DNA from: Gluconobacter sp. Dm-62
Lineage (GTDB): Bacteria; Pseudomonadota; Alphaproteobacteria; Acetobacterales; Acetobacteraceae
Assembly: GCF_018256155.1 (NCBI RefSeq)
Contig: NZ_JAERLY010000002.1
Span: forward strand, 496,001-560,000
Direction of reading: 5' to 3'
Length of the DNA stretch: 64,000 bases
A program made the translations under genes and the position numbers. Below the pieces are notes generated by a model. It was not told where the DNA came from. It saw nothing but the letters and a program-made list of their open reading frames with translations, and did not search any database. Shown here one piece after another: positions 7,708-15,745 of this stretch (positions are counted from its first letter, which is position 1; each line of letters starts with the position of its first letter).

Positions 7708-8940
7708 ATGCAGGAGAATATTTCCGGAATGGCGCAGTTTCTTCCCTGGATCGTGGTGGCCGTAGCGCTGCTGGTCGCGCTTCTAGCCGTTCTGCGGGGG
7801 AGTAACGGCGGTGGCCGGTTCGAGCGTCTGCTCGAACGTGAGGCGCAGGAACGCTCACAGGACGTCGAATATCATCGGGCGCATCTGTCGGAAGTCGAGC
7901 GTGTGCTGTCCGGGCGGTTGGACCAGTTCCGGCTGGAGACCAGCGAGCGGTTGAGTACGTTGGCTCGAAATCTTGGGCAGGATCAGGCAGAAGGGCGGCT
8001 TCTGCTGTCGGATGCACTGCGCGAGATGTCGCAGAGCCAGAACGAACAGATCGAGCGGATCCGCGCCACTGTGAATGAACAGCTCCACGGCGCGGTTGAA
8101 AAGCAGATGCAGACCAGTTTTCAGCGCGTGGTGGAGCAGTTCAGCGCCATGCAGAAGGCGCTGGGCGAGGTGACGAGTGTCACGGCGCAGATCGGGGATC
8201 TGAAACGGCTGTTCTCGAATGTGAAGACGCGCGGGGGCTGGGGCGAGGCGCAGTGCCGGGCCATTCTGGACGATATTCTCCCCGCAGGCAGCTACGACAT
8301 GAACTTCCGGCTGGGTACGGCGGGGGAGAATGTCGAATTCGCGGTGAAAATGCCGGTGCGGGGGACGGAGACGCCGCCGCGCCTTGCGATCGACAGCAAG
8401 TTTCCGACCGAGGCCTATGAGCGGTTGCTGAATGCGGCGGAAGCAGGGGATGCACTGGCCGAGCGTCAGGCTCGGCGGGAACTGGAAAATGTGATCCGGT
8501 TCGAAGCCAAGAAGATTGCCTCGAAATATATTCTTCCTCCCGTGACAGTCGAATTTGCCGTGCTCTATCTGCCGACGGACGGGCTCTATGCCGAAATCGC
8601 CCGGATGCCCGGCGTGATTGATGAGATTGGCCGCCTGCATCGGGTGATGGTGATGGGGCCCTCGCTTCTGCCGGCAATGCTGCGGACCGTGCATCTGGGG
8701 TATGTCACGCTGACGCTCGAGGAGCGGACAGAGGCGATTGCCGGATTGCTGGGAGCCACGCGGCAGGAAATGCTGCGGATGGACCAGGTTCTGGAAAGGC
8801 TGCATCGCAATGCCGGGACCATGGGCAACACGATCGAGGAAGCCCGGCGTCGGACCCGTGTTCTCGGCCGACGTCTGCGGGCGCTCGACGGGACGGCGGA
8901 CGAAATGGAAGAGGCGCTGGACGAGCCGACTGTGCCCTGA
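7708..8940 (+). CDS. rmuC: DNA recombination protein RmuC
   Basis: A 410-residue RmuC-family protein. An N-terminal membrane helix ([19 protein letters not shown], residues 11-29) is followed by a long coiled coil (about 40-155). The conserved nuclease-like core has SNVKTRGGWGEAQCRAILDDILPAG and LAIDSKFPTEAYERLL, then PVTVEFAVLYLPTDGLYAEI and GPSLLPAMLRTV. In E. coli loss of RmuC raises inversion frequency at short inverted repeats; a nuclease role is inferred from fold similarity. GGTAGGA 8 bp upstream supports ATG 7708. Confidence 0.94.
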   Translation: MQENISGMAQFLPWIVVAVALLVALLAVLRGSNGGGRFERLLEREAQERSQDVEYHRAHLSEVERVLSGRLDQFRLETSERLSTLARNLGQDQAEGRLLLSDALREMSQSQNEQIERIRATVNEQLHGAVEKQMQTSFQRVVEQFSAMQKALGEVTSVTAQIGDLKRLFSNVKTRGGWGEAQCRAILDDILPAGSYDMNFRLGTAGENVEFAVKMPVRGTETPPRLAIDSKFPTEAYERLLNAAEAGDALAERQARRELENVIRFEAKKIASKYILPPVTVEFAVLYLPTDGLYAEIARMPGVIDEIGRLHRVMVMGPSLLPAMLRTVHLGYVTLTLEERTEAIAGLLGATRQEMLRMDQVLERLHRNAGTMGNTIEEARRRTRVLGRRLRALDGTADEMEEALDEPTVP

Positions 8941-8971
8941 GCGTCCTACTAAGAGCGATTTTAATTGGATG

Positions 8972-8992
8972 ACATGGGAGGCTGCCCCATGT
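8972..8992 (+). promoter_or_regulatory. Hairpin enclosing the start codon of the response regulator gene
   Basis: ACATGGG (8972-8978) and CCCATGT (8986-8992) form a perfect 7-bp stem with a 7-nt loop. The GGGAGG Shine-Dalgarno (8976-8981) lies partly in the 5' arm and loop, and the GTG start (8991) is partly in the 3' arm, so the structure would reduce initiation if it forms. Confidence 0.45.
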
Positions 8993-9731
8993 GAAGATCA
9001 TGACCATGACGTCCGCACATGAATCCGGGGCGCCTGAGCGCCTTCCCGAACCCTCTCCCCGGCTTCTGCTGATCGAGGATGACGACAGCATTGCGGCTGA
9101 GGTCGCAGAGGAACTGACGACCCGCGGCTATGAAGTGACGAGGGCCGCAACGGGCGTTGAAGGGCTGGATCACGCCTGTACCGGGCAGTTCGATCTGATG
9201 ATCGTGGATCGCATGCTGCCGGAACTGGACGGACTGACAGTTATCGAAAGCGTCCGTGCCCAGAGAATCAACATACCGGTTCTGGTGCTGTCCGCACTGT
9301 CGGCGGTGGATGACCGGGTGAGTGGCCTCAAGGCAGGAGGCGACGACTATTTGACCAAGCCCTTCGCCATGGAAGAACTGGCCGCCCGTCTGGAAGCACT
9401 GCTGCGCCGTCCGACGGACAGTCGCGTGACGATGCTTCGGGTTGGCCCGCTTGAAATGGATCTGATCGAACGCAGGATTTTCCGTAATGGACAGGAGATC
9501 GAACTGCTGCCACGGGAATTCCGACTGCTGGAATACATGATGCGTCGCCCAGATACTGTGCTGACGCGTACCATGTTGCTTGAGGACGTCTGGAACTACC
9601 GTTTCGTTCCACAGACAAATCTGGTTGACGTCCATATCGGAAAGCTACGTCGCAAGATCGATCTGCCTGGCGAGCCCCCGCTTATTCACAGCATTCGCGG
9701 TGCCGGGTTCAGTCTGCGTGTCCCGGGCTGA
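8991..9731 (+). CDS. OmpR-family response regulator
   Basis: A 246-residue DNA-binding response regulator. The receiver domain (about residues 23-137) has the acidic pocket IEDDDS, the phospho-acceptor Asp73 in MIVDRMLP and the conserved Lys123 in YLTKPF. The C-terminal winged helix (about 150-245) has ELLPREFRLLEYMM, TRTMLLEDVW and VDVHIGKLRRKID. The GTG start at 8991 lies 9 bp after GGGAGG; ATGs at 9000 and 9006 are alternatives. It overlaps the sensor kinase gene and is upstream of an RND efflux triad on the same strand, which it probably controls. Confidence 0.94.
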   Translation: MKIMTMTSAHESGAPERLPEPSPRLLLIEDDDSIAAEVAEELTTRGYEVTRAATGVEGLDHACTGQFDLMIVDRMLPELDGLTVIESVRAQRINIPVLVLSALSAVDDRVSGLKAGGDDYLTKPFAMEELAARLEALLRRPTDSRVTMLRVGPLEMDLIERRIFRNGQEIELLPREFRLLEYMMRRPDTVLTRTMLLEDVWNYRFVPQTNLVDVHIGKLRRKIDLPGEPPLIHSIRGAGFSLRVPG

Positions 9732-11148
9732 ACTGCGCTTTTCCGAACTGTTCCGGGCTGATCTTTTCCGCACGGCTACTTTCCGGCTGACACTGGCGTT
9801 TGTCGTGGCCATTATTGCCGGGATGGCGCTTCAGTTCGGGCTCGTTTACGGGCAGATGAGCGGATACGAACAGCAGCGGTCTACGGATCTGCTGCAACGC
9901 GAGGCCGCTCTGCTGGTGCACGAGACTCCAGCAGAGCTCGAATATGAAGTTCGTGAGCGCAGCAAGACCGATCTGCGTGTCATCCTCAATGGGGCGGCGC
10001 TGTTTGACATGAGCCGCAACCGGATTGCTGGTGACATCAAGAAATGGCCTGTCGGACTTGAAGTTTCCCCCCGGACCCAGCGCCTGTGGGACGCGCCTCC
10101 GGGTGATACGCCGTATGAAATGCGTTATCTTGCTGTTGAAGTGGAGGGGACGCAGGGAAACCGGGACCGCATCCTTGTCCTGGCCCGCTCGCTGCATATG
10201 GCGAACGAGTTGCGCTATATCACCAAGCGCGCTGCACTGATGTCTGTTGTGCCGGTTGTGGCATTTGCGCTGATGGCGGGGATTTTCCTGAGTCATCGTG
10301 CGCTGGGCCGGATCAAGGACATGCATGAGGCGATCGACCGCATTATGGACGGCGATCTGCACGAGCGATTGCCGACCGGCCGCGAACGCGATGATATCGA
10401 GCGTTTGGCAGTTTCTGTTAACCGGATGCTGGACCGGCTGGAGCATCTGCTCGACGAGATCCGGGATGTGGGTAACGACATTGCTCACGACCTTCGGACG
10501 CCCTTGGCCCGTGTCAAGGCACGGCTGGAGCGTGTTTCGGCCATTACAAATGATCCAGTGGCTCTTCAGGGCGCGATTGAACGTGCCGCCTTGGATCTGG
10601 AACAGTGCTTCTCTGTCATCACCGCTCTTCTGCGGATTGGCGAGATTGAAAACGGCCGACGCCGGGCCGGGTTTGTCGCGATGGATCTGCGCGAACTGCT
10701 CGCGGGGGTGGTGGATCTGTATGAACCCATCGCCGAGACCGAGGGCGTTGTGCTTGAAGTGATGGACTCGAACGAGCCGGTACCACTTTTCGGGGACAGG
10801 GACCTGTTGAATGAGGTTCTTGCCAACCTTGTAGACAATGCGATCAAATTTACTCCTGCGTCGGGAACGGTTCGGTTGAGTGCAGGGCTGGACCCGAATG
10901 GGGGAGGGTGGCTGCGCGTTGCCGATACTGGAATTGGTATTGCCGAGGACGAACGCAAGGCAGTCATGGGGCGTTTCTATCGTTCGGATAAAAGCCGTCA
11001 TGTTCCGGGGAGTGGGCTGGGGCTTAGCCTGGTGTCGGCAATTCTCCGACTGCACGGCGCGTCGGTTGATATCGTTTCTGCCCAGCCAGGAGAGGCGCTG
11101 CCCGGCGCGGTTTTCACCGTGCATTTTGCCCACCCGACATCTGCCTGA
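9718..11148 (+). CDS. Sensor histidine kinase
   Basis: A membrane sensor kinase of about 476 residues, partner of the preceding regulator. The first membrane helix is LTLAFVVAIIAGMALQFGLV. A periplasmic domain of about 140 residues follows, then a second helix VVPVVAFALMAGIFLS and a HAMP region. The dimerisation/phosphoacceptor motif GNDIAHDLRTPLARVK has His257. The ATPase domain shows the N box NLVDNAIKFTP, G1 box VADTGIGIAEDE and G2 box GSGLGLSL. The start is inferred as GTG 9718, overlapping the regulator by 14 bp; there is no clear Shine-Dalgarno and GTG 9700 is possible. The stimulus is unknown; coupling to the downstream RND pump suggests a toxic compound or envelope stress. Confidence 0.92.
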   Translation: MSRAELRFSELFRADLFRTATFRLTLAFVVAIIAGMALQFGLVYGQMSGYEQQRSTDLLQREAALLVHETPAELEYEVRERSKTDLRVILNGAALFDMSRNRIAGDIKKWPVGLEVSPRTQRLWDAPPGDTPYEMRYLAVEVEGTQGNRDRILVLARSLHMANELRYITKRAALMSVVPVVAFALMAGIFLSHRALGRIKDMHEAIDRIMDGDLHERLPTGRERDDIERLAVSVNRMLDRLEHLLDEIRDVGNDIAHDLRTPLARVKARLERVSAITNDPVALQGAIERAALDLEQCFSVITALLRIGEIENGRRRAGFVAMDLRELLAGVVDLYEPIAETEGVVLEVMDSNEPVPLFGDRDLLNEVLANLVDNAIKFTPASGTVRLSAGLDPNGGGWLRVADTGIGIAEDERKAVMGRFYRSDKSRHVPGSGLGLSLVSAILRLHGASVDIVSAQPGEALPGAVFTVHFAHPTSA

Positions 11149-11160
11149 GATGCATCGAAA

Positions 11161-11203
11161 TGTGTCTTAGTGTGTCAATATTTACCGGGTGTCTTGATAT
11201 TTA
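11161..11203 (+). promoter_or_regulatory. Phased TGTGTC direct repeats, candidate response-regulator box of the RND operon
   Basis: TGTGTC occurs at 11161-11166 and 11171-11176, exactly one helical turn apart. A third copy of the core, GGTGTC, is at 11188-11193. The second and third copies are extended by a similar ATATTTA. Direct repeats of about 10-11 bp period are the usual target of OmpR/PhoB regulators, and the kinase-regulator pair lies immediately upstream. A TATTTA at 11198-11203 could be a -10 box. Confidence 0.5.
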
Positions 11204-11296
11204 AACAGAATTTTCCTTGTCGTCTGAGTCCCGATGGATATGACTCGGATCAATTTGCAAGGGGACACCCGTTGAGAATGACCGGACCAGGAAGAG

Positions 11297-11306
11297 CCCC
11301 TAGGGG
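11297..11306 (+). promoter_or_regulatory. Palindrome covering the ribosome binding site of the RND pump gene
   Basis: CCCCTAGGGG is a perfect 10-bp palindrome whose 3' half is the AGGGG Shine-Dalgarno 12 bp before the chosen ATG 11319. Intramolecular folding would be strained, but base pairing in the leader could still limit translation. Confidence 0.35.
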
Positions 11307-11318
11307 TTGTCTGACCGC

Positions 11319-14300
11319 ATGAATGCCATTGTCGTTACCGCGCTGAAGCGGCCTTATACCTTCGTGGTTCTGTCGATCATGATCCTGATCTTCGGGGTCA
11401 GGGCCATTGTGTCCACGCCAACGGACGTTTTCCCGTCGATCAAAATTCCGATCGTAGCGGTTATCTGGTCCTATACGGGACTGATGCCTGAGGACATGTC
11501 GGGGCGTATCGTTTACTATTACGAACGTTCTTTGACAGCCACGGTCAGTAACATCGAGCATATCGAGAGCTCGTCCTATTACGGGCGTGGCATCGTGAAG
11601 GTGTTCTTCCAGCCGGGGACCAATACGGCTGTTGCGCAGACGCAGATTACGTCCGTGTCCCAGACCGTCATCAAGCAGCTACCAAACGGTTCGACCCCAC
11701 CTCTCATTCTGGCAATGGACGCTTCGTCCGTTCCTGTCCTGACGCTGCAGGTCAACAATCCGACCATGTCCGGGTCGGAAATCTACAACATGGCGTCCAA
11801 CCTGATCCGGCCGGAACTGATTTCCGTGCCCGGGGCCGCCATTCCCAATCCGTATGGTGGTCTGGCTCCGGACATCATGGTGGATATTGATCCGATCAAG
11901 CTGCTGGCGCACAGGTTGTCACCTGAAGACGTGGCCACAGCGCTCAACCTGCAGAACATCGTTCTTCCGGCGGGTGACCAGCGTATCGGTCAGCTGGACT
12001 GGATGGTGAAGACGAATTCCACGCCCCTTGATCTGGATGTGTTTAACAAAATGCCGGTCAAACAGGTCGGCAATTCTGTGATCTACCTGCGTGATGTCGC
12101 CTGGGTTCATCGAGGAGGGCCGCCGCAGATCAATGCCGTCCTTGTAAAAGGGCAGCAGGCAGTCCTGATCGTCATCCTAAAAAGCGGCGATGCCTCGACG
12201 TTGTCTGTCGTAAGCGGAATCAAGAAGCTTCTGCCGCAGGTCGAAGCCACTCTGCCGGCAGGGACGACGATGAATGTCCTGACGGACGCGTCGAGTTTCG
12301 TGAAGGAATCGGTGGTGGACGTGGTGCGTGAGATGATCACGGCCGCGATCCTGACCAGTCTGACAGTCCTGCTTTTCCTTGGGTCCTGGCGGTCGACCAT
12401 TATCGTGGCGACCTCCATTCCGCTGGCGATGCTGTGTTCGATCATCGGGCTGAGTATTGCCGGGCAGTCCATTAATGTGATGACGCTGGGTGGCCTGGCG
12501 CTGGCTGTTGGTATTCTCGTCGATGATGCGACCGTCATGATCGAGAACATCGACACGCATCTGGAGACTGGAAAGGATCTGGAAAACGCCATCATTGATG
12601 CGGCAAACCAGATCGTTATTCCGACTTTCGTGTCGACGACCTGTATCTGTATCGTGTGGCTGCCGCTGTTTGAGCTGACGGGGATTTCCGGCTGGCTGTT
12701 CATGCCGATGGCCGAGGCGATTATTTTCGCCATGATCGCATCCTTCATCCTGTCGCGGACGCTGGTGCCGACAATGGCGAACTGGATGCTCGCAGCTCAG
12801 GTGCGGATGCATCGCGATCCTGAATGGCACAATCGCAAGCGCGGCATTTTCGGCCGTTTCCAGGAAGGCTTCGAGGCGCGCTTTACCAGTTTTCGTGAGC
12901 ACTACAAGACGATCCTCGAGACCCTGATCTCGATCCGCGGTCGCTTCGTGACATTGTTCCTGCTGGCAGCCGTTTCTTCTATGGCGCTGCTGCTGTTCAT
13001 CGGTCAGGATTTCTTCCCGGAAATCAAATCCGGAACGCTGCAGATGCATATGCGCGCTCCGATCGGTAGTCGTCTTGAAGAGACAGGCAAGATTGCCGGA
13101 CTGGCTGAGCGTCGGATCCGGAGCCTGTTGCCGGGGCAGGTGACCAACGTCGTCAACAACTGCGGCCTGCCCTTCAGTCAGTTGAATCAGGCGATGATAC
13201 CGTCTCCGACTGTCGGATCGCAGGACTGCGACATCACCATTCAGCTCCGTGACTCTGAAAGTCCGATCCCCGAATATCGCCGGACCCTGCGCAAGGGACT
13301 GACGAATGATTTTCCTGGCACCATCTTCACGTTCCAGCCGGGCGATCTGACGGCCAAGATCCTGAATTTCGGTCTGCCATCGCCGATTGATGTGCAGGTT
13401 GTCGGTCGTGATCTGAGTGAGAATTTCAAGTTCGCGACGCGGCTTGCCAAGAAGCTGCGTCATATCCCGGGTATTTCTGATGTCTCAATTCAGGAGCCGA
13501 TGACGCAGCCGACCATCATGGTTAATAACCGTCGCAGCTTTGCGCTAGGAACGGGCATTACGGAGCGGGACGTGGCGCTGAACGCCCTTGTCACGCTGTC
13601 TGGTAGTGGACAGGTCGGTCAGACCTATTACCTGAATGCGCAGGGAACGTCACAGCTGATCGATGTGCAGACGCCCGCAAACTATCTCCAGACCATGAAT
13701 GATCTGGAAATCCTTCCGATCGACAAGGGAGATGGCAATCCGACCAACCAGACACCGCAGCTTCTGGGTGGCTTGAGTGCACTGGTTCAAACCGGGACAC
13801 CGGCTGAAGTCGCGCATTACAACATCATGCCGGTCTTCGACATCTACGCCGCGCCGGAAGACATGGATCTGGGAACGGTTTCGCGAGCTGTAAACCGGAT
13901 TGTGGATGGGGAGCGCAAACTGCTGCCGCACGGTTCGTCTATGGTCGTCCGTGGACAGGCCGTGACGATGAATGATGCGTATATCCAGCTGATTGGCGGC
14001 CTCGCGCTCTCGATCGTGCTGGTCTACCTGATTATCGTTGTGAACTTTCAATCCTGGCTTGATCCGTTCGTCATTATCACGGCGCTCCCGGGAGCTTTGG
14101 GTGGCATCTCGTGGAGCCTGTTCCTGACGCACACCTCCATGTCCGTCCCCGCACTGACGGGCGCGATCATGTGCATGGGAACGGCGACGGCAAATGCCAT
14201 CCTTGTGGTGTCCTTTGCCCGTGAACGGATGGATCATCATGGCGATGCCATCCTTGCAGCGCTTGAGGCCGGTTACGAACGTATCCGTCCGGTCCTCATG

Positions 14301-14486
14301 ACGGCGCTTGCGATGATGATCGGTATGATTCCGATGTCCATCAGCAATTCTGACAATGCCCCGCTGGGCAAAGCTGTGATTGGTGGACTTCTGGTGGCGA
14401 CGATTGCCACCCTGCTGTTTGTTCCCTGCGTTTTTGCCCTTATTCATTACAAGCGGCCTGCTGGGCCTGAAGGAGACCGCGCGTGA
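11319..14486 (+). CDS. RND-superfamily efflux transporter (inner membrane pump)
   Basis: A proton-driven RND pump of about 1055 residues. The N-terminal helix YTFVVLSIMILIFGVRAI is followed by a first periplasmic porter domain. The central membrane block contains the RND proton-relay helix GGLALAVGILVDDATVMIEN with the paired Asp residues, as in HAE-type drug pumps and unlike the heavy-metal CusA/CzcA signature. A second porter domain and a final helix bundle end near LLFVPCVFALIHY. The ATG at 11319 is preferred; a TTG at 11307 abuts the AGGGG. Its 3' end overlaps the adaptor gene (GTGA). The substrate is unknown. Confidence 0.93.
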   Translation: MNAIVVTALKRPYTFVVLSIMILIFGVRAIVSTPTDVFPSIKIPIVAVIWSYTGLMPEDMSGRIVYYYERSLTATVSNIEHIESSSYYGRGIVKVFFQPGTNTAVAQTQITSVSQTVIKQLPNGSTPPLILAMDASSVPVLTLQVNNPTMSGSEIYNMASNLIRPELISVPGAAIPNPYGGLAPDIMVDIDPIKLLAHRLSPEDVATALNLQNIVLPAGDQRIGQLDWMVKTNSTPLDLDVFNKMPVKQVGNSVIYLRDVAWVHRGGPPQINAVLVKGQQAVLIVILKSGDASTLSVVSGIKKLLPQVEATLPAGTTMNVLTDASSFVKESVVDVVREMITAAILTSLTVLLFLGSWRSTIIVATSIPLAMLCSIIGLSIAGQSINVMTLGGLALAVGILVDDATVMIENIDTHLETGKDLENAIIDAANQIVIPTFVSTTCICIVWLPLFELTGISGWLFMPMAEAIIFAMIASFILSRTLVPTMANWMLAAQVRMHRDPEWHNRKRGIFGRFQEGFEARFTSFREHYKTILETLISIRGRFVTLFLLAAVSSMALLLFIGQDFFPEIKSGTLQMHMRAPIGSRLEETGKIAGLAERRIRSLLPGQVTNVVNNCGLPFSQLNQAMIPSPTVGSQDCDITIQLRDSESPIPEYRRTLRKGLTNDFPGTIFTFQPGDLTAKILNFGLPSPIDVQVVGRDLSENFKFATRLAKKLRHIPGISDVSIQEPMTQPTIMVNNRRSFALGTGITERDVALNALVTLSGSGQVGQTYYLNAQGTSQLIDVQTPANYLQTMNDLEILPIDKGDGNPTNQTPQLLGGLSALVQTGTPAEVAHYNIMPVFDIYAAPEDMDLGTVSRAVNRIVDGERKLLPHGSSMVVRGQAVTMNDAYIQLIGGLALSIVLVYLIIVVNFQSWLDPFVIITALPGALGGISWSLFLTHTSMSVPALTGAIMCMGTATANAILVVSFARERMDHHGDAILAALEAGYERIRPVLMTALAMMIGMIPMSISNSDNAPLGKAVIGGLLVATIATLLFVPCVFALIHYKRPAGPEGDRA

Positions 14487-15745
14487 GCCATTCTACGGAT
14501 CAGGGGCAGGTGCCTCCGACAAACCATCCGGCACGCACGGGTTCAGGAACGCGTGGCAAGCTCATCCTGCTGGTGGTGATCCTGCTGGCGATCGCGTTGG
14601 CGGCCTGGGGGATTGTGCAACGGGGAGCGCATTATCATTCCCTGACGGGCGCTACTGACGAAGCCGCCATTCCGCCTGTGACGCTTATTGCGCCGCAGCC
14701 GGGTCCCAAGACCCGGCAGGTCGATCTGCCGGCCAATCTTGCTGCCTGGTATGAGGCGCCGATCTACGCGCAGGTCTCGGGCTATGTGAAGATGTGGTAC
14801 AAGGATTACGGCGCGCATGTGAAACGTGGCGATGTTCTTGCGGAAATCAGTACGCCAAGCATTGATGCCCAGTTCGAAGCTGCCAAAGCGCATTACAATG
14901 TCATTCTGGCGCGTTACAATCTGGCCGTGATCACGACCCAGCGCTGGACGGCGTTGAAGGGAACGCAGGCCGTGTCCCGTCAGGAAGTGGACGTGCAGGC
15001 TGCCAACGCTGCAGCGCAGAAAGCCGAACTTGAGGCAGCGCGTCACGATGTGGACCGCTTCCAGGCTCTTGAAGACTTCAAGAAGATTGTAGCGCCTTTC
15101 GACGGGATCGTGACATCGCGACTGGTGAACGTAGGCGATTACGTGAATGCAGGCGGTGGCAACGTCAATTCACGGGGTACGGCTTCCGAGCTCTTCTCCG
15201 TCGCTGATGTTCACCGGATGCGTGTGTTTGTCTCCGTGCCACAGGATTTCGCCAGCGTTATTTCACCAAAGATCGAAGCTGAGTTGACGGTGCCGCAGTA
15301 TCCTGGAAGCCGCTTCCGGGCGACGTTCCTCGCGACGGCAAATGCATTCAATGCTGCGACCCGCACGGTTACAACCGAGTTGACGCTGGATAACTCAGAC
15401 AATCTGCTGTGGCCGAATTCCTATGCGACGGCTCATATTTCGGCTCCGGGCAATCCGAACATCCTGATTCTGCCGGAAGGCTCGATCATTTTTCGGGCTG
15501 AAGGGTCGCAGGTCGCCAAGGTCATCAATAACCATGCCCATCTGGTCAATGTGACCGTTGGCATCAACTTCGGGACGACAGTCCAGATCCTTAGCGGTAT
15601 TACAAAAGACGACCGTGTGGTTGCCAACCCTACGGCTGATCTGCTGGAAGGGGATGAAGTCAAGATCGTCCCGACGACACCGGGATACAATACGCCGAGC
15701 AAGGCGCAGCATGATGCAAACCCTGAGGAGGCCGGATCTCGCTGA
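14483..15745 (+). CDS. RND periplasmic adaptor (membrane fusion protein)
   Basis: A 420-residue adaptor linking the RND pump to the outer membrane factor. One N-terminal membrane anchor (LILLVVILLAIALAAWGIV, about residues 29-47) is followed by the first lipoyl half (PIYAQVSGYVKMWYKDYGAHVKRGDVLAEI), an alpha-helical hairpin (about 130-200), the second lipoyl half (IVAPFDGIVTSRLVNVGDYV) and beta-barrel and membrane-proximal domains. The GTG start overlaps the pump stop codon by 4 bp, so translation is probably coupled. No metal-binding His/Met cluster is visible. Confidence 0.93.
   Translation: MSHSTDQGQVPPTNHPARTGSGTRGKLILLVVILLAIALAAWGIVQRGAHYHSLTGATDEAAIPPVTLIAPQPGPKTRQVDLPANLAAWYEAPIYAQVSGYVKMWYKDYGAHVKRGDVLAEISTPSIDAQFEAAKAHYNVILARYNLAVITTQRWTALKGTQAVSRQEVDVQAANAAAQKAELEAARHDVDRFQALEDFKKIVAPFDGIVTSRLVNVGDYVNAGGGNVNSRGTASELFSVADVHRMRVFVSVPQDFASVISPKIEAELTVPQYPGSRFRATFLATANAFNAATRTVTTELTLDNSDNLLWPNSYATAHISAPGNPNILILPEGSIIFRAEGSQVAKVINNHAHLVNVTVGINFGTTVQILSGITKDDRVVANPTADLLEGDEVKIVPTTPGYNTPSKAQHDANPEEAGSR

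Noticed and set aside
11234-11275. A 13-codon open frame (MDMTRINLQGDTR) in the RND leader
   Set aside because: It lacks a clear ribosome binding site and any attenuation structure, so a leader peptide cannot be supported.
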